DNA of 64,000 nucleotides, from NCBI GenBank assembly GCA_045802605.1, contig JBJMQS010000019.1, forward strand, positions 62,001-126,000. Direction: 5' to 3'. Under the pieces are notes generated by a model. It was not told the origin of the DNA and searched no databases. It worked only from the letters and a program-made list of their open reading frames with translations. Of the stretch, positions 34,809 to 43,053 are shown piece after piece. A program made the translations under genes and the position numbers. The first letter of the stretch is position 1. Each line of letters begins with the position of its first letter. Origin of the DNA: JBJMQS01 sp045802605. Lineage in GTDB: Bacteria > Planctomycetota > Planctomycetia > Gemmatales > Gemmataceae.

Positions 34809-36002
34809 TTGGATCCGCAAAAGCTGAATAGCAGTGCTGGCCAACCTGCGAGCATTCTCGTCGTAGATGACACGGCCGCCAACCTTCAAGTGCTGGCCGG
34901 CATGCTCAAGGAGCGCGGGTACCGAGTTCGGCCAGTGCCCTCCGGCAAGCTGGCACTGGCGGCGGCGCGACACGAGCCGCCTGACTTAGTGCTTCTCGAC
35001 ATCAACATGCCGGAAATGAACGGCTACGAGGTGTGTGAACAGCTTAAAACCGATGAGCAGCTTCGAGGCATTCCGGTCATTTTTATTAGCGCGCTGACTG
35101 AACCCTTGGACAAAGTGAGGGCGTTTGCTTTGGGCGGCGTGGATTACATTACCAAGCCATTCCAAATGGAAGAATTGCATGCCAGGGTTGAAACGCATCT
35201 GAAACTTCGCCGCCTGCAAATTGAGCTGGAAGTGTACACGCGCCACTTGGAGTTAGCCCGCGAGCGACTCAAGTTGGACCTGGAGCTAGCCCGCGCCGTG
35301 CAGCGTGGCTTTCTGCCCTCTGGGCTGCCGAAGATTCCCGGATATGAATTTTTCACCTATTACGAGTCCGCCTACGAAATTGGTGGCGATTATTACGACT
35401 TCGTTCCGCTGTCGCGGGGACGGCTGGCCATTTTGTTGGGTGACGTCGCCGGCAAGGGTGTGGTGGCAGCCCTGCTTATGGCCAAGCTCAGCGCGGATGC
35501 GCGATCCTGCATGCTAGCGGAGACGGATCCCGCGCTCGCACTTTCCCGCCTCAACTCTTTGACGATTCAGTCCGGGCTTGGAGACCGCTTTGTCACCTTG
35601 ATCGCGGCGGTTCTAGATCCCTTGAGCCACACGGTTACGCTGGTGAATGCCGGACATCCGTCTCCCTTGATTTATTGCCGCGCGACGCGCACCGTGCGCG
35701 ATGCGATCAGCAATGAATTGGCTGGGCTACCCCTCGGTGTCCGCGACGGACTTCCGTACGTCTCTTGCGAGGTATCACTTGAACCGGGCGATAACTTCCT
35801 GGCGTTCACGGACGGGGTCACCGAGGCCATCGACGCTCGAGGCATCCCCTTTCAGACAAAAGGGGTTTCTGCCGCCATGCAACGGGAGGCTGCATCCCCT
35901 CGTGAGCTGGGTGAGCAGGTGGTCAGGGCTGTCAAGCAATTCGCCAATGCACGCCCCCAGCTTGATGACATTGCGCTCGTCGGGTTCGGCAGAACGAGCT
36001 AG
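34809..36002 (+). CDS. Response regulator with SpoIIE/RsbU-type PP2C phosphatase domain
   Basis: 397 residues from TTG 34809, with GGGAGG 5 bases upstream, a strong site deciding this start. REC domain at 14-135: VVDDTAANLQVL, PDLVLLDINMPEMNGYEV (Asp64) and the switch Lys in DYITKPFQ. A helical linker leads to the PP2C domain (about 180-395): YEIGGDYYDFVPLSRGRLAI, LLGDVAGKGVVAALLMAKLS, LVNAGHPSPLIY and FLAFTDGVTEAIDARG carry metal-ligand Asp residues. Such proteins dephosphorylate anti-sigma antagonists of RsbV type; no RsbV or RsbW is in the window. Confidence 0.95.
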   Translation: MDPQKLNSSAGQPASILVVDDTAANLQVLAGMLKERGYRVRPVPSGKLALAAARHEPPDLVLLDINMPEMNGYEVCEQLKTDEQLRGIPVIFISALTEPLDKVRAFALGGVDYITKPFQMEELHARVETHLKLRRLQIELEVYTRHLELARERLKLDLELARAVQRGFLPSGLPKIPGYEFFTYYESAYEIGGDYYDFVPLSRGRLAILLGDVAGKGVVAALLMAKLSADARSCMLAETDPALALSRLNSLTIQSGLGDRFVTLIAAVLDPLSHTVTLVNAGHPSPLIYCRATRTVRDAISNELAGLPLGVRDGLPYVSCEVSLEPGDNFLAFTDGVTEAIDARGIPFQTKGVSAAMQREAASPRELGEQVVRAVKQFANARPQLDDIALVGFGRTS

Positions 36003-36152
36003 GGATAGGGAAATGCGGGTTGGAACGCACGTCAATTGGACGCAAGACGCCAGTGATCCGCATTATCCGTCTTCAAGATCGTAATTCGGGGATAGACAAG
36101 ATGATTGCCCTTGTAGGCAGCGCCCGACCAGCGTAGCGTAAGAGTGTAAGAC

Positions 36153-36269
36153 GTCGGACAACTAATCGAAGGGCAACCCGGGAGAACCGGAGGGCCTGGC
36201 GACAAGTGAGCCGGCGGGATGGATCACCGACAGGTGATCCATCCCGCCGGCTTTTTTTTTGGCGGTGCG
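36153..36269 (+). promoter_or_regulatory. Second copy of the tiny-ORF/terminator module, ORF broken
   Basis: This stretch aligns with 30787-30899: GTCGGACAACT, CGAAGGGCAA, GGAGGGCC, AAGTGAGCCGGCGGGAT, the T-run and the following GGCGGTGCG are all shared. The ATG is ACG here and the fifth codon is TAA, so the peptide cannot be made from the same start. One extra codon-length insertion keeps the frame. The region leads directly into the DUF2294 gene at 36299. It may be an untranslated regulatory leader derived from, or ancestral to, the copy at 30784. Confidence 0.65.
36209..36260 (+). terminator. Intrinsic terminator in front of the second DUF2294 gene
   Basis: A perfect 20-bp stem (36209-36228 with 36233-36252, loop GACA) is followed by nine T. 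The lower stem matches the terminator at 30839; the upper eight pairs differ in sequence but remain paired. It ends 38 bases before the DUF2294 start, so it could stop the upstream operon or control readthrough. Confidence 0.88.
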
Positions 36270-36298
36270 AAGTGATCGACACCGCAAGGACGCATGTA

Positions 36299-36718
36299 AT
36301 GGAGTCTCCGAATGAGACCATGGCGCAGCAAGTTGCGAAAGCTGCAAGCGACTTCGAGCAACAACGCACGGGCCATTTACCCAAGTCTGTCACCGTCGTG
36401 TTCAGCGGCGAAACATTGGTGATCACACTGCACGGCGTCCTGTCGCCGGCCGAGAAGGCTCTGACCAAGACACCCGCCGGCGCTTTGCAGCTCCAGGAGT
36501 TTCATCGGCAGCTTTTCACGAACTCTTCGGAAGCGTTGCGTCAAGAAATAAAGCGCATTACCGGCGTTGAGGTTCGCGAAGCGACGGCCGAAGTCGAATC
36601 AACGACGGGCACCGTGGTCCAGGTTTTCACGACCGGGACGATGGTGCAAGTGTTCCTCCTCGCGCACGAAGTTCCGCCCGACACTTGGAATAGTCAGCAG
36701 CCTGACAAAACGCTGTGA
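36299..36718 (+). CDS. DUF2294-domain protein, second copy
   Basis: 139 residues from ATG 36299, with AAGGA 8 bases upstream; the open frame before it runs through the terminator hairpin. Family features: MAQQVAKAASDFEQQRTGHL, SVTVVFSGETLVITLHGVLS, PAEKALTKTPAGALQLQEFH and QEIKRITGVEVREA. Compared with the copy at 30298 it has a duplicated-looking segment near the end (GTVVQVFTTG and GTMVQVFLLA). Function unknown. Its position directly after the REC-PP2C gene suggests it belongs to the same signalling group. Confidence 0.82.
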   Translation: MESPNETMAQQVAKAASDFEQQRTGHLPKSVTVVFSGETLVITLHGVLSPAEKALTKTPAGALQLQEFHRQLFTNSSEALRQEIKRITGVEVREATAEVESTTGTVVQVFTTGTMVQVFLLAHEVPPDTWNSQQPDKTL

Positions 36719-36734
36719 ACCTGGAGTGTTTCAA

Positions 36735-37367
36735 ATGACAATGGAATGTTCAACTGGACCCACCAGACCCCGACACGTGAGTTCCAAATCAAAATCTATC
36801 GCGAACATTTGGCTCTCGGGAGTGCCACGGCGAATGAATCAAGGATTGCTGGCGCCGCCGCGGCTTTTGCGCGTCTTAGTCATCGATGATGATCGCGACA
36901 CCGTAGATTCGACCGCGATGTTACTGGGCTTCTGGGGGCACGAAGTCAAGTCGGCCTACGATGGCGCGGGCGGACTTTCTATGGCTCTCGGTCAGCCGCC
37001 CGATGTGATTCTCCTGGACGTTGCGATGCCGGGCATGAACGGCTGCGAAGTGCTGAAACGCCTTCGACTGCGCCCGGGGCTCGATATGACTCGAATCGTT
37101 GCGGTGTCTGGATATGCAGATGCCGCCCATCGATCGCGTTGCCGGCAGGCGGGCTTCGATGATTTCCTGGCCAAGCCAGTCAATCTTTCGACGCTTCGGA
37201 GCTCATTGGAGTTTGAATGCGAGCGCGTGCGACGCGGGCCGCGACCTATGTCCTCCGCACTAGATAGCGGATACGTGACCAAAGAAAGTCGGCCGCGCCG
37301 CGAAACGGTGCTGGGACGCCGTTTTGTGACTAATCTTCTTGACGAAAAGAACCCGCCGCCGGGTTGA
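36735..37367 (+). CDS. Single-domain response regulator with N- and C-terminal extensions
   Basis: 210 residues from ATG 36735 (TGGAG 8 bases upstream). A receiver domain occupies about 45-165: VLVIDDDRDTVDSTAML (acidic triad), DVILLDVAMPGMNGCEVLKR (Asp95), IVAVSGYADAAHRSRC and the conserved Lys in FDDFLAKPVN. Neither extension has a recognised output domain. The C-terminal 45 residues are basic. It lies 16 bases after the DUF2294 stop, so translation is likely coupled. It could relay phosphate from the hybrid kinase. Confidence 0.9.
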   Translation: MTMECSTGPTRPRHVSSKSKSIANIWLSGVPRRMNQGLLAPPRLLRVLVIDDDRDTVDSTAMLLGFWGHEVKSAYDGAGGLSMALGQPPDVILLDVAMPGMNGCEVLKRLRLRPGLDMTRIVAVSGYADAAHRSRCRQAGFDDFLAKPVNLSTLRSSLEFECERVRRGPRPMSSALDSGYVTKESRPRRETVLGRRFVTNLLDEKNPPPG

Positions 37368-37446
37368 TCGAATAGGGCAGCCGTAACGCTATGCGTTACC
37401 GGGCGAAGGCTGACCCTTTAACTCTCACCTTCGAAAGGGGTCTGCC

Positions 37447-37611
37447 ATGGGTTTGATACTTCTGATTCTTCTGATCATGCTGCTCATCGGTGCCGTGCCG
37501 CGTTGGGGCCACAGTGCCAATTGGGGCTACGCGCCGAGCGGTGGCCTAGGACTTGTGCTGGTCATCGTTGTGGTGCTCATGCTGCTGGGACACATTCCGC
37601 GCGGCTTCTAA
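37447..37611 (+). CDS. DUF3309-family small membrane protein
   Basis: 54 residues, too short for many gene finders. GAAAGGGG precedes ATG 37447. The sequence has two hydrophobic helices (LILLILLIMLLIGAVPRW and GLGLVLVIVVVLMLLGHIP) joined by a Gly/Trp-rich turn with WGYAPSGG. The length, PRW, the aromatic SxxWGYxPSGG block and the C-terminal GxIPRGF are typical of DUF3309. These are small inner-membrane proteins of unknown role. It follows a short hairpin at about 37384-37405 and is part of the run of small genes up to csrA. Confidence 0.85.
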   Translation: MGLILLILLIMLLIGAVPRWGHSANWGYAPSGGLGLVLVIVVVLMLLGHIPRGF

Positions 37612-37661
37612 GCATTTGTTCAGGATCTGCGTGAATTGACCGATAGCGCCCAGGAGGACTT

Positions 37662-37895
37662 ATGAAACTGATTCTGTTTGCACTGATCATCGTCGGCGGC
37701 GTGGTGGCCTTGGGATTCTACCGAGGTTGGTTCGACCTCTCATCCGCCGGGGCCGACGGCCAAAGCCACATTACCTTGACGGTCGATCAGAACAAGATCA
37801 AAGCCGACGAGAAGCGGGCGCAAGAAGCGCTGCCGGCCATCGGGACGACCGCGACGCCGAGCCCGGCGGCGCCGAGCGTGCCCGCCAAGAACTAA
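37662..37895 (+). CDS. Small membrane-anchored protein
   Basis: 77 residues with AGGAGG 6 bases before ATG 37662. The N-terminal helix KLILFALIIVGGVVALGFYR is a signal anchor; the rest is polar (TLTVDQNKIKADEKRAQEAL) with an Ala/Pro/Thr-rich tail. The linker resembles periplasmic stalks. No family recognised. It is one of four short genes with strong ribosome sites between the response regulator and csrA, spaced by 42 to 50 bases and probably cotranscribed. Confidence 0.72.
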   Translation: MKLILFALIIVGGVVALGFYRGWFDLSSAGADGQSHITLTVDQNKIKADEKRAQEALPAIGTTATPSPAAPSVPAKN

Positions 37896-37937
37896 GACCA
37901 GTGGTCGCGACGAAACGAATACAGCAGGAGGAAGCAA

Positions 37938-38132
37938 ATGTCGAACACCGAGGAACACCGGTTACTCCATCCGATCGGACCCATCAATCATGAAACGCTC
38001 GTGATCGATCCGCGCGACGCGCTTTGGCCGGCCGAGATGGTTCAACACCGTCTCAACGAAATGAAAAACGGTGTGTCCACGGCACGCGGGACCGCCACGC
38101 CATCAGGTCGCCGGCCCGAGCGAAGCGGCTGA
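37938..38132 (+). CDS. Small cytosolic protein of unknown function
   Basis: 64 residues; AGGAGG lies 7 bases before ATG 37938. The sequence (MSNTEEHRLLHPIGPINHET, LVIDPRDALWPAEMVQHRLN) is polar with one possible amphipathic helix and a basic tail. No signal peptide or membrane helix. No family recognised. It precedes csrA by 24 bases. Confidence 0.62.
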   Translation: MSNTEEHRLLHPIGPINHETLVIDPRDALWPAEMVQHRLNEMKNGVSTARGTATPSGRRPERSG

Positions 38133-38156
38133 TCCGGACAGGAAAGGAGTTTCATA

Positions 38157-38363
38157 ATGCTGGTTTTGACAAGGAAGTGTCAGGAATCTGTTGTGGTCGG
38201 TCGGGCCGACACGTCCGATGCTCTGGTGACGGTGACAGTACTCGAAATCACGGGTCACAACGTCCGCTTGGGATTCGTCGCCGATACGACTATTGCAGTC
38301 CACCGCTGGGAAGTGTGGGAAAAATTGCACGACGGATTGACGGATGTAGGCGTGTCCGGTTAG
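38157..38363 (+). CDS. csrA: Carbon storage regulator CsrA
   Basis: 68 residues, normal length. MLVLTRKCQESVVVG at the N-terminus is the hallmark CsrA strand, and VTVLEITGHNVRLGFVADTT with VHRWEVWEKL continues the fold; RNA-binding residues Arg6 (LTRK) and the later VHR are kept. CsrA dimers bind GGA motifs near ribosome sites and regulate translation and stability of mRNAs. Strong AGGAG precedes the start. It closes the signalling island, and several upstream small genes have AGGAGG sites it could bind. Confidence 0.93.
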   Translation: MLVLTRKCQESVVVGRADTSDALVTVTVLEITGHNVRLGFVADTTIAVHRWEVWEKLHDGLTDVGVSG

Positions 38364-38566
38364 GTGGTCATAGTTTTCTTCGGAGACACAAGATAAGTAA
38401 CCACAGGCTATGTGATTCATCGTTTTCAACTCTTTGAATCAGGATTTTCGCCCGCCGCCCTACGCGAACTTCAAATCAGGACACTACGAAATTTGAACCG
38501 TCGCGTCGAAAATCGCAGCGCTCGCACCATTGCTCGCGCTGCGGTCATGCGTGACAATAGTCAGCT

Positions 38567-39013
38567 TCAAAAATCGATCGTGCCATCAACGGTGATGGCA
38601 ATGGTTCCGCTGGGTTGCATCTGACCGGAGAGAGTGGATGTTCCGGTGGCATTGACGAAGCGGCCGGTGCCTCCGGTGTACGTCACGGTTGCGGAAATCA
38701 CGCCGGTCGCCGCGTTGAGCGTGCCTGAAAAGCTCGCGGTGAGTTGATCGCCGTTGGCGGCGGTGTACGTGGATTGAGCTGTCACCTGCAGCACGGCGGG
38801 ATTGTTCGTGGGCGTGAATGTCGCCGACCCGACCTCGGTGTAATTGCCCAGATGGGTGGCTTGGCCCGTGCCGGTGAAGTCGGTCGCGCTGACGAATTGC
38901 GCGGTTCCTTTCGCATGGTAGGCCCGTTGGCCGGCCAAGGCTTGGTGCGGCTGAGCCAGCAATGCGACAACGCCGAGCACGATGGCTGCACTGAGTGAGA
39001 TGAAGCGATTCAT
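38567..39013 (-). CDS. Secreted beta-rich protein
   Basis: 148 residues. Signal peptide: MNRFISLSAAIVLGVVALLA followed by QPHQALAG, with likely cleavage after ALA. The mature protein is Thr/Gly/Ala-rich with strand-forming repeats (ATDFTGTGQATHLGNYTEVG, ATVTYTGGTGRFVNATGTST). This is reminiscent of small exported beta-barrel-like proteins common in planctomycetes. Role unknown. It is convergent with csrA across a 203-base gap with no supported gene. Confidence 0.75.
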   Translation of the reverse strand: MNRFISLSAAIVLGVVALLAQPHQALAGQRAYHAKGTAQFVSATDFTGTGQATHLGNYTEVGSATFTPTNNPAVLQVTAQSTYTAANGDQLTASFSGTLNAATGVISATVTYTGGTGRFVNATGTSTLSGQMQPSGTIAITVDGTIDF

Positions 39014-39141
39014 AGTTGAGTCCCTCGGTCTGCAGTCATTAGGTGCAACGACGAAGCGCGCAGACCATGCGCCCTAGCGTTGCGTGAACGGTAAACTTCA
39101 GATGTCAGAGAGTTTTGAAAGTGGGCGGTTGCGAGTGAACC

Positions 39142-39516
39142 TTACACCCAATTGTTGTTTGATTTGAACCGTCCCGATGATGGCGAACCAAAGGTTCCAT
39201 TCCCGTTGTTCAGCCAAATAGTGGTGTACGACCACGAATTGGTCGAACTGCCCGCGACGACATCGAGGTCGCCGTCCCCATCGTTATCGTACATACCCAC
39301 GCCCGTCAGTGACGGGGTGCCGTTCGGAGCTGTCAGGGTGGCCGCGACTGTGTAGCCTCCATTAGCGTTGCCCAGGCTCACTGTCACAGTTCGATTTCCG
39401 GTGATGGCGGCTTTGTCCATCAAGCCGTCGTGATTCAGGTCGCCAAACGCGACGGTGCTTGGGACGATCCGGCCGTCCAGCGATTCGAGCTTCAGCTTCG
39501 GGGTACGAGATTTCAT
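39142..39516 (-). CDS. Small FG-GAP/VCBS repeat protein
   Basis: 124 residues from ATG 39516 (MKSRTPKLKLESLDGRIVPS). LESLDGRIVPS is a variant of the planctomycete LEDRLTPA export motif. Two FG-GAP/VCBS blocks follow: VAFGDLNHDGLMDKAAI and VGMYDNDGDGDLDVVAGSST, both with calcium-binding DxDxD-type loops. This is much shorter than a full seven-bladed propeller, so it may be a remnant of a larger gene or a small adhesive protein. Confidence 0.75.
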   Translation of the reverse strand: MKSRTPKLKLESLDGRIVPSTVAFGDLNHDGLMDKAAITGNRTVTVSLGNANGGYTVAATLTAPNGTPSLTGVGMYDNDGDGDLDVVAGSSTNSWSYTTIWLNNGNGTFGSPSSGRFKSNNNWV

Positions 39517-39662
39517 GATCCATTTCCCTTCACAAATGACCTGCTTGTTTGGGAGCCGGACCAGTTGGGCAAGCAGATCATCTGCACAACCCGGTCTGCT
39601 TCCCAATGCGACAGTGGTGAAGAATCTGTCTCGCGCTTTCGCTGAATTCCTGAGCGGATGGC

Positions 39663-42600
39663 TTATTTGTGCTCAATTTTCTTTGGTTGGCCGAAGTGGC
39701 GGTCAAACCAGGCCTGCATTTTCGTGAACTTGATGTCCGGCGCGAGCATATGGTGGCCGGTGGGGTGGATGTATTGCTCTTTGATGGAACTGCCGAGCAA
39801 TTGAAACATCGCCACTTGCGATTCGTTGACGGGATAAATCGGATCGACCTGACCATTGAGCATGAGCACCGGAATTCGAATCTCTGGCAAGTAGTGTCGC
39901 CATTCAAGCACGAACCGATCTTTGCGCAGCGGCTCATTGGGCAACCCGCCGGCTTCGAGCACCGCGGCACGTATGCGCGGCTCGAGGGCCAAGAAGCTGC
40001 CGCCCAATTCGGCACCGAGGCTGAATCCGTAATACCCGAGCCGACTCATGTCGATGTCGCCGCGCTCATGCAAGTAGTCGATGGCCCGCATGAGATCTTG
40101 ACCGAAACTAATACGTTGGTCCTCGGTAGCTCTGTCATCATCAGCGCCCGAGGCAGTTCGGCGTTCATACATCCCGTGATACACCGGTCTCAGCACCGCG
40201 CGGCCACTTCGCACCAGCGCGTCGAGCCCGTACTCCTCGGTCAGCGGCCGCATGTGCGGCAAAATCAAACCGTCCATGCACGGGCAGTACACGACGGCCT
40301 GATAGCCGCCGCGAGGGTCAACGCCCTTGGGCAAATAAAGATGGAGCGTGAGCCGTTGCCAGTTGCCTTTGGGGCTGCGATATGCGGCATTGACTTGGGC
40401 AACAACGTGGATCCAATCACCTTCGTCCATTTGTTCGGCCGTCGCTTCGAGCGGAGCGCTGCGGTCGTAGACAAACCGATCCTGGATTACAATGTGAAAC
40501 GTCTTTGCATCAAACAACTCCTCGCGCTTCGTCGGCGCAGGCCAGGGAATGCTATTCGCTTTCTCCCACGCGGGGCTCGGGCCGCGCTGGTCGTCAAGAA
40601 ACTTTACGCAGCGAAAGCCGAAGAATTCGTCACGCCGCAAGGGGCGACTGTTGTCGAGTGTGACCTGCGTATAGAACGGCTCGCCGCATGCGCCGCCGAG
40701 GATGAAGCGATGGCCATCTCCGGACTCACTGAAACACCATTCCTTGACGTTGCCCGCCATGCCCGTCGCGCCGTGAAAGCCGACGTCGCGCAGCGAGCGC
40801 ACCGTTTGCACCTGGGTGCCGAAGTTGGAGCGGGCGATGAACTCATTGCCGGCGAGAGCCACGGACGATTCCACCTGACTCGCTAGCGTCCAGTGATAAA
40901 TCGTCGGCAGCGATTTGCCCGCACAGCGAGCGTAGGCCATCGCTTCATACCAGCTCACGCCGCGCACCGGATAGCCACTCTCCCCGGCGAGGCAGGCGCC
41001 GTCGCGCCAAGTGGCTGGGCCCGGTCGGCCAGTTTGATCCAGGAACTTTGCTTTCGCTTTTTCCCAGGTCGTTGACTTGCCTTCGGTGTCGAGCCAGGGA
41101 AGATCTCGCCAGTATGCCGCGTTGTCGTAGCCGCCCTCATTCACGAATTTTGCGTATTCGGCATTCGTGACCTCGTAGCGATCGATCAGAAAGGTAGGCA
41201 ACTCCACGGAGCGAAATTCGGTCGAGAACCCTAGGCTAGGCTGGCTCGGGCTTCCTGACGGGATGCGGATCATCTCGGGTGGAATCGAGTTTTCGGGGTC
41301 GAGAACGAACGAAGCCGACTGAGCGGGACGCAGGCCGATCACTTCGCGATAACCCGGTTTGCTCGCCCGCCAAAGATGCTCGCCCCGCGGTACTCGTACC
41401 ACTCTCGGACCACTGCCTGTCTGCGTGAGCTTTCGCCATGGCGCGTCGTCCTGCTCGTAGCGCCTGATCGATAGGTCTACGCCTAAAGGAACGGTGGTCG
41501 GCGTGCAGACCTCTGAACATTGGTCTAACAGCACAGCGAGGTCGGGATGGTCAGGGATGTAAGGCTCAATCTCATTCAAGATGTCGAAAGCGCGTTCGTA
41601 TTCCCCTCGGCGAATCGCGGCTTGAACCACGGGAAACTGTTCGTGGGCGGCATTGACCTTTTGCGCATGATCGGAATCGCGGCGAAGTTGATTGGCATCC
41701 AGCACTGCGGCTCGATAGAACCAACCGCCAACTGCAATGAATACGGTCGCCGCAGCGAGAAAAGCAACGACCGACAATGCCGCGCGGCGCCGGTGGACGA
41801 ATTTGCGCAAGCGATAAACCACCGTCGGCGGGCACGCGAGCACCGGCTCATCGGCGAGATAGCGCTGCAAGTCGAGCGCAAAACCGTTCGCGGAGTCGTA
41901 GCGGCGATTGCGGTCCTTCTCCAGCGCTTTCATCACGATCCAGTCAAGATCGCCGCGCACCAGTTTCGTCAGTTGTGCGGGCGCTGTTCCACGATTGGCG
42001 GCCAGCGTGGGCAATCCGTCAGCAGTGCTTAGCTTCGTGCTCGGCTTCGACGGTTCCTTCTCCCGAATCACGCGCAGCATCTCGAGCATGCCGGCTTTTT
42101 CCAGCTCCTTGCGACTGAATGGCGTGCCACCGGTGAAGAGTTCGTAAAGCAGAACGCCGAGCGCGTAGACATCACTGCGCGTGTCCACGTCCACCTGGTT
42201 GAAACCGGCCTGCTCGGGAGACATGTACTCGGGCGTGCCGACCACAGCGCCGAATCCCGTCATCAGAGTGCGGTCGGTCAACGGCGCTCCGACGGCCTTG
42301 GCCACGCCGAAGTCAATTACTTTGGAGACCGGGCGGTCGTCGTGCAGGGCGACCAGCACGTTCGATGGCTTGATATCGCGGTGGATGATCCCTTTTTGAT
42401 GGGCATGCTGGATCGCTTGGCAGACTGGGACAAACAACTGAAGTCGTTCCCGGAGAGGCATTTTCCGCGCGTCGCAAAACTCGGTGATGGGTACGCCTTT
42501 GATCAACTCCATGACGAAGAATGGCCGGCCGCTGTCGGTGACCCCGGCGTCGAGCACTCGCGCGATGTTTGGATGGTCCATCACCGCCAGAGCTTGGCGC

Positions 42601-42986
42601 TCGGCCTCGAATCGGGCGAGCACCCCCTTCGAATCCATCCCCGCTTTGATCACCTTCACGGCCACGGCGCGGCGGATTGGTTCGATCTGTTGAGCCATAT
42701 AGACATGGCCCATTCCGCCCTCGCCGATTTCCTCCACGAGCTTGTATTTGCCCGCAATAACCACATTGACGGCGACGGAGGAATCGATGAACTCCTGGGT
42801 GGCGTTCTTGATTTCCGGTTCCGGGAATGGCGAGGCGTCGTTGACTCGAAGCAGTTTTTCAACGCGGTCGAGAAGTTCGAGATCTCCGCCGCACTCGCGG
42901 TTCAAGTAGTCAGCGCGTTCGTCTGGATTCGCCAAATCCGAGGCCGAGAGGAACAAAGATTTCGCGCGCGCAACATCGATTGGCAT
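39663..42986 (-). CDS. Ser/Thr protein kinase fused to an FGE-sulfatase-like domain and an alpha/beta hydrolase
   Basis: 1107 residues. Kinase at about 80-385: IGEGGMGHVYM (88-97), Lys111, catalytic HRDIKPSNV with Asp204, DFGVAK (225-230) and the activation segment GTPEYMSPEQA, so it should be active. A single membrane helix (about 403-424) separates it from an outside part. Next is a formylglycine-generating-enzyme-like domain (about 605-790: FLIDRYEVTNAEYAKFVNEG, GYPVRGVSWYEAMAYARCAG, GMAGNVKEWC). The last 300 residues are an alpha/beta hydrolase with the nucleophile elbow GYYGFSLGAELGG and GQVDPIYP near the acid. The gene follows its ECF sigma factor by 67 bases. Confidence 0.92.
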   Translation of the reverse strand: MPIDVARAKSLFLSASDLANPDERADYLNRECGGDLELLDRVEKLLRVNDASPFPEPEIKNATQEFIDSSVAVNVVIAGKYKLVEEIGEGGMGHVYMAQQIEPIRRAVAVKVIKAGMDSKGVLARFEAERQALAVMDHPNIARVLDAGVTDSGRPFFVMELIKGVPITEFCDARKMPLRERLQLFVPVCQAIQHAHQKGIIHRDIKPSNVLVALHDDRPVSKVIDFGVAKAVGAPLTDRTLMTGFGAVVGTPEYMSPEQAGFNQVDVDTRSDVYALGVLLYELFTGGTPFSRKELEKAGMLEMLRVIREKEPSKPSTKLSTADGLPTLAANRGTAPAQLTKLVRGDLDWIVMKALEKDRNRRYDSANGFALDLQRYLADEPVLACPPTVVYRLRKFVHRRRAALSVVAFLAAATVFIAVGGWFYRAAVLDANQLRRDSDHAQKVNAAHEQFPVVQAAIRRGEYERAFDILNEIEPYIPDHPDLAVLLDQCSEVCTPTTVPLGVDLSIRRYEQDDAPWRKLTQTGSGPRVVRVPRGEHLWRASKPGYREVIGLRPAQSASFVLDPENSIPPEMIRIPSGSPSQPSLGFSTEFRSVELPTFLIDRYEVTNAEYAKFVNEGGYDNAAYWRDLPWLDTEGKSTTWEKAKAKFLDQTGRPGPATWRDGACLAGESGYPVRGVSWYEAMAYARCAGKSLPTIYHWTLASQVESSVALAGNEFIARSNFGTQVQTVRSLRDVGFHGATGMAGNVKEWCFSESGDGHRFILGGACGEPFYTQVTLDNSRPLRRDEFFGFRCVKFLDDQRGPSPAWEKANSIPWPAPTKREELFDAKTFHIVIQDRFVYDRSAPLEATAEQMDEGDWIHVVAQVNAAYRSPKGNWQRLTLHLYLPKGVDPRGGYQAVVYCPCMDGLILPHMRPLTEEYGLDALVRSGRAVLRPVYHGMYERRTASGADDDRATEDQRISFGQDLMRAIDYLHERGDIDMSRLGYYGFSLGAELGGSFLALEPRIRAAVLEAGGLPNEPLRKDRFVLEWRHYLPEIRIPVLMLNGQVDPIYPVNESQVAMFQLLGSSIKEQYIHPTGHHMLAPDIKFTKMQAWFDRHFGQPKKIEHK

Positions 42987-43053
42987 GAGATGGTCTCAAG
43001 GACAAAGCCTGTTCTCCATGCGACATTCAAGACAAAAGTGTCTCGCGCTGGCG

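Noticed and set aside
36206..36298. N-terminal extension of the second DUF2294 gene through the terminator
   Set aside because: The extra residues are translated hairpin and T-run; ATG 36299 has its own AAGGA site.
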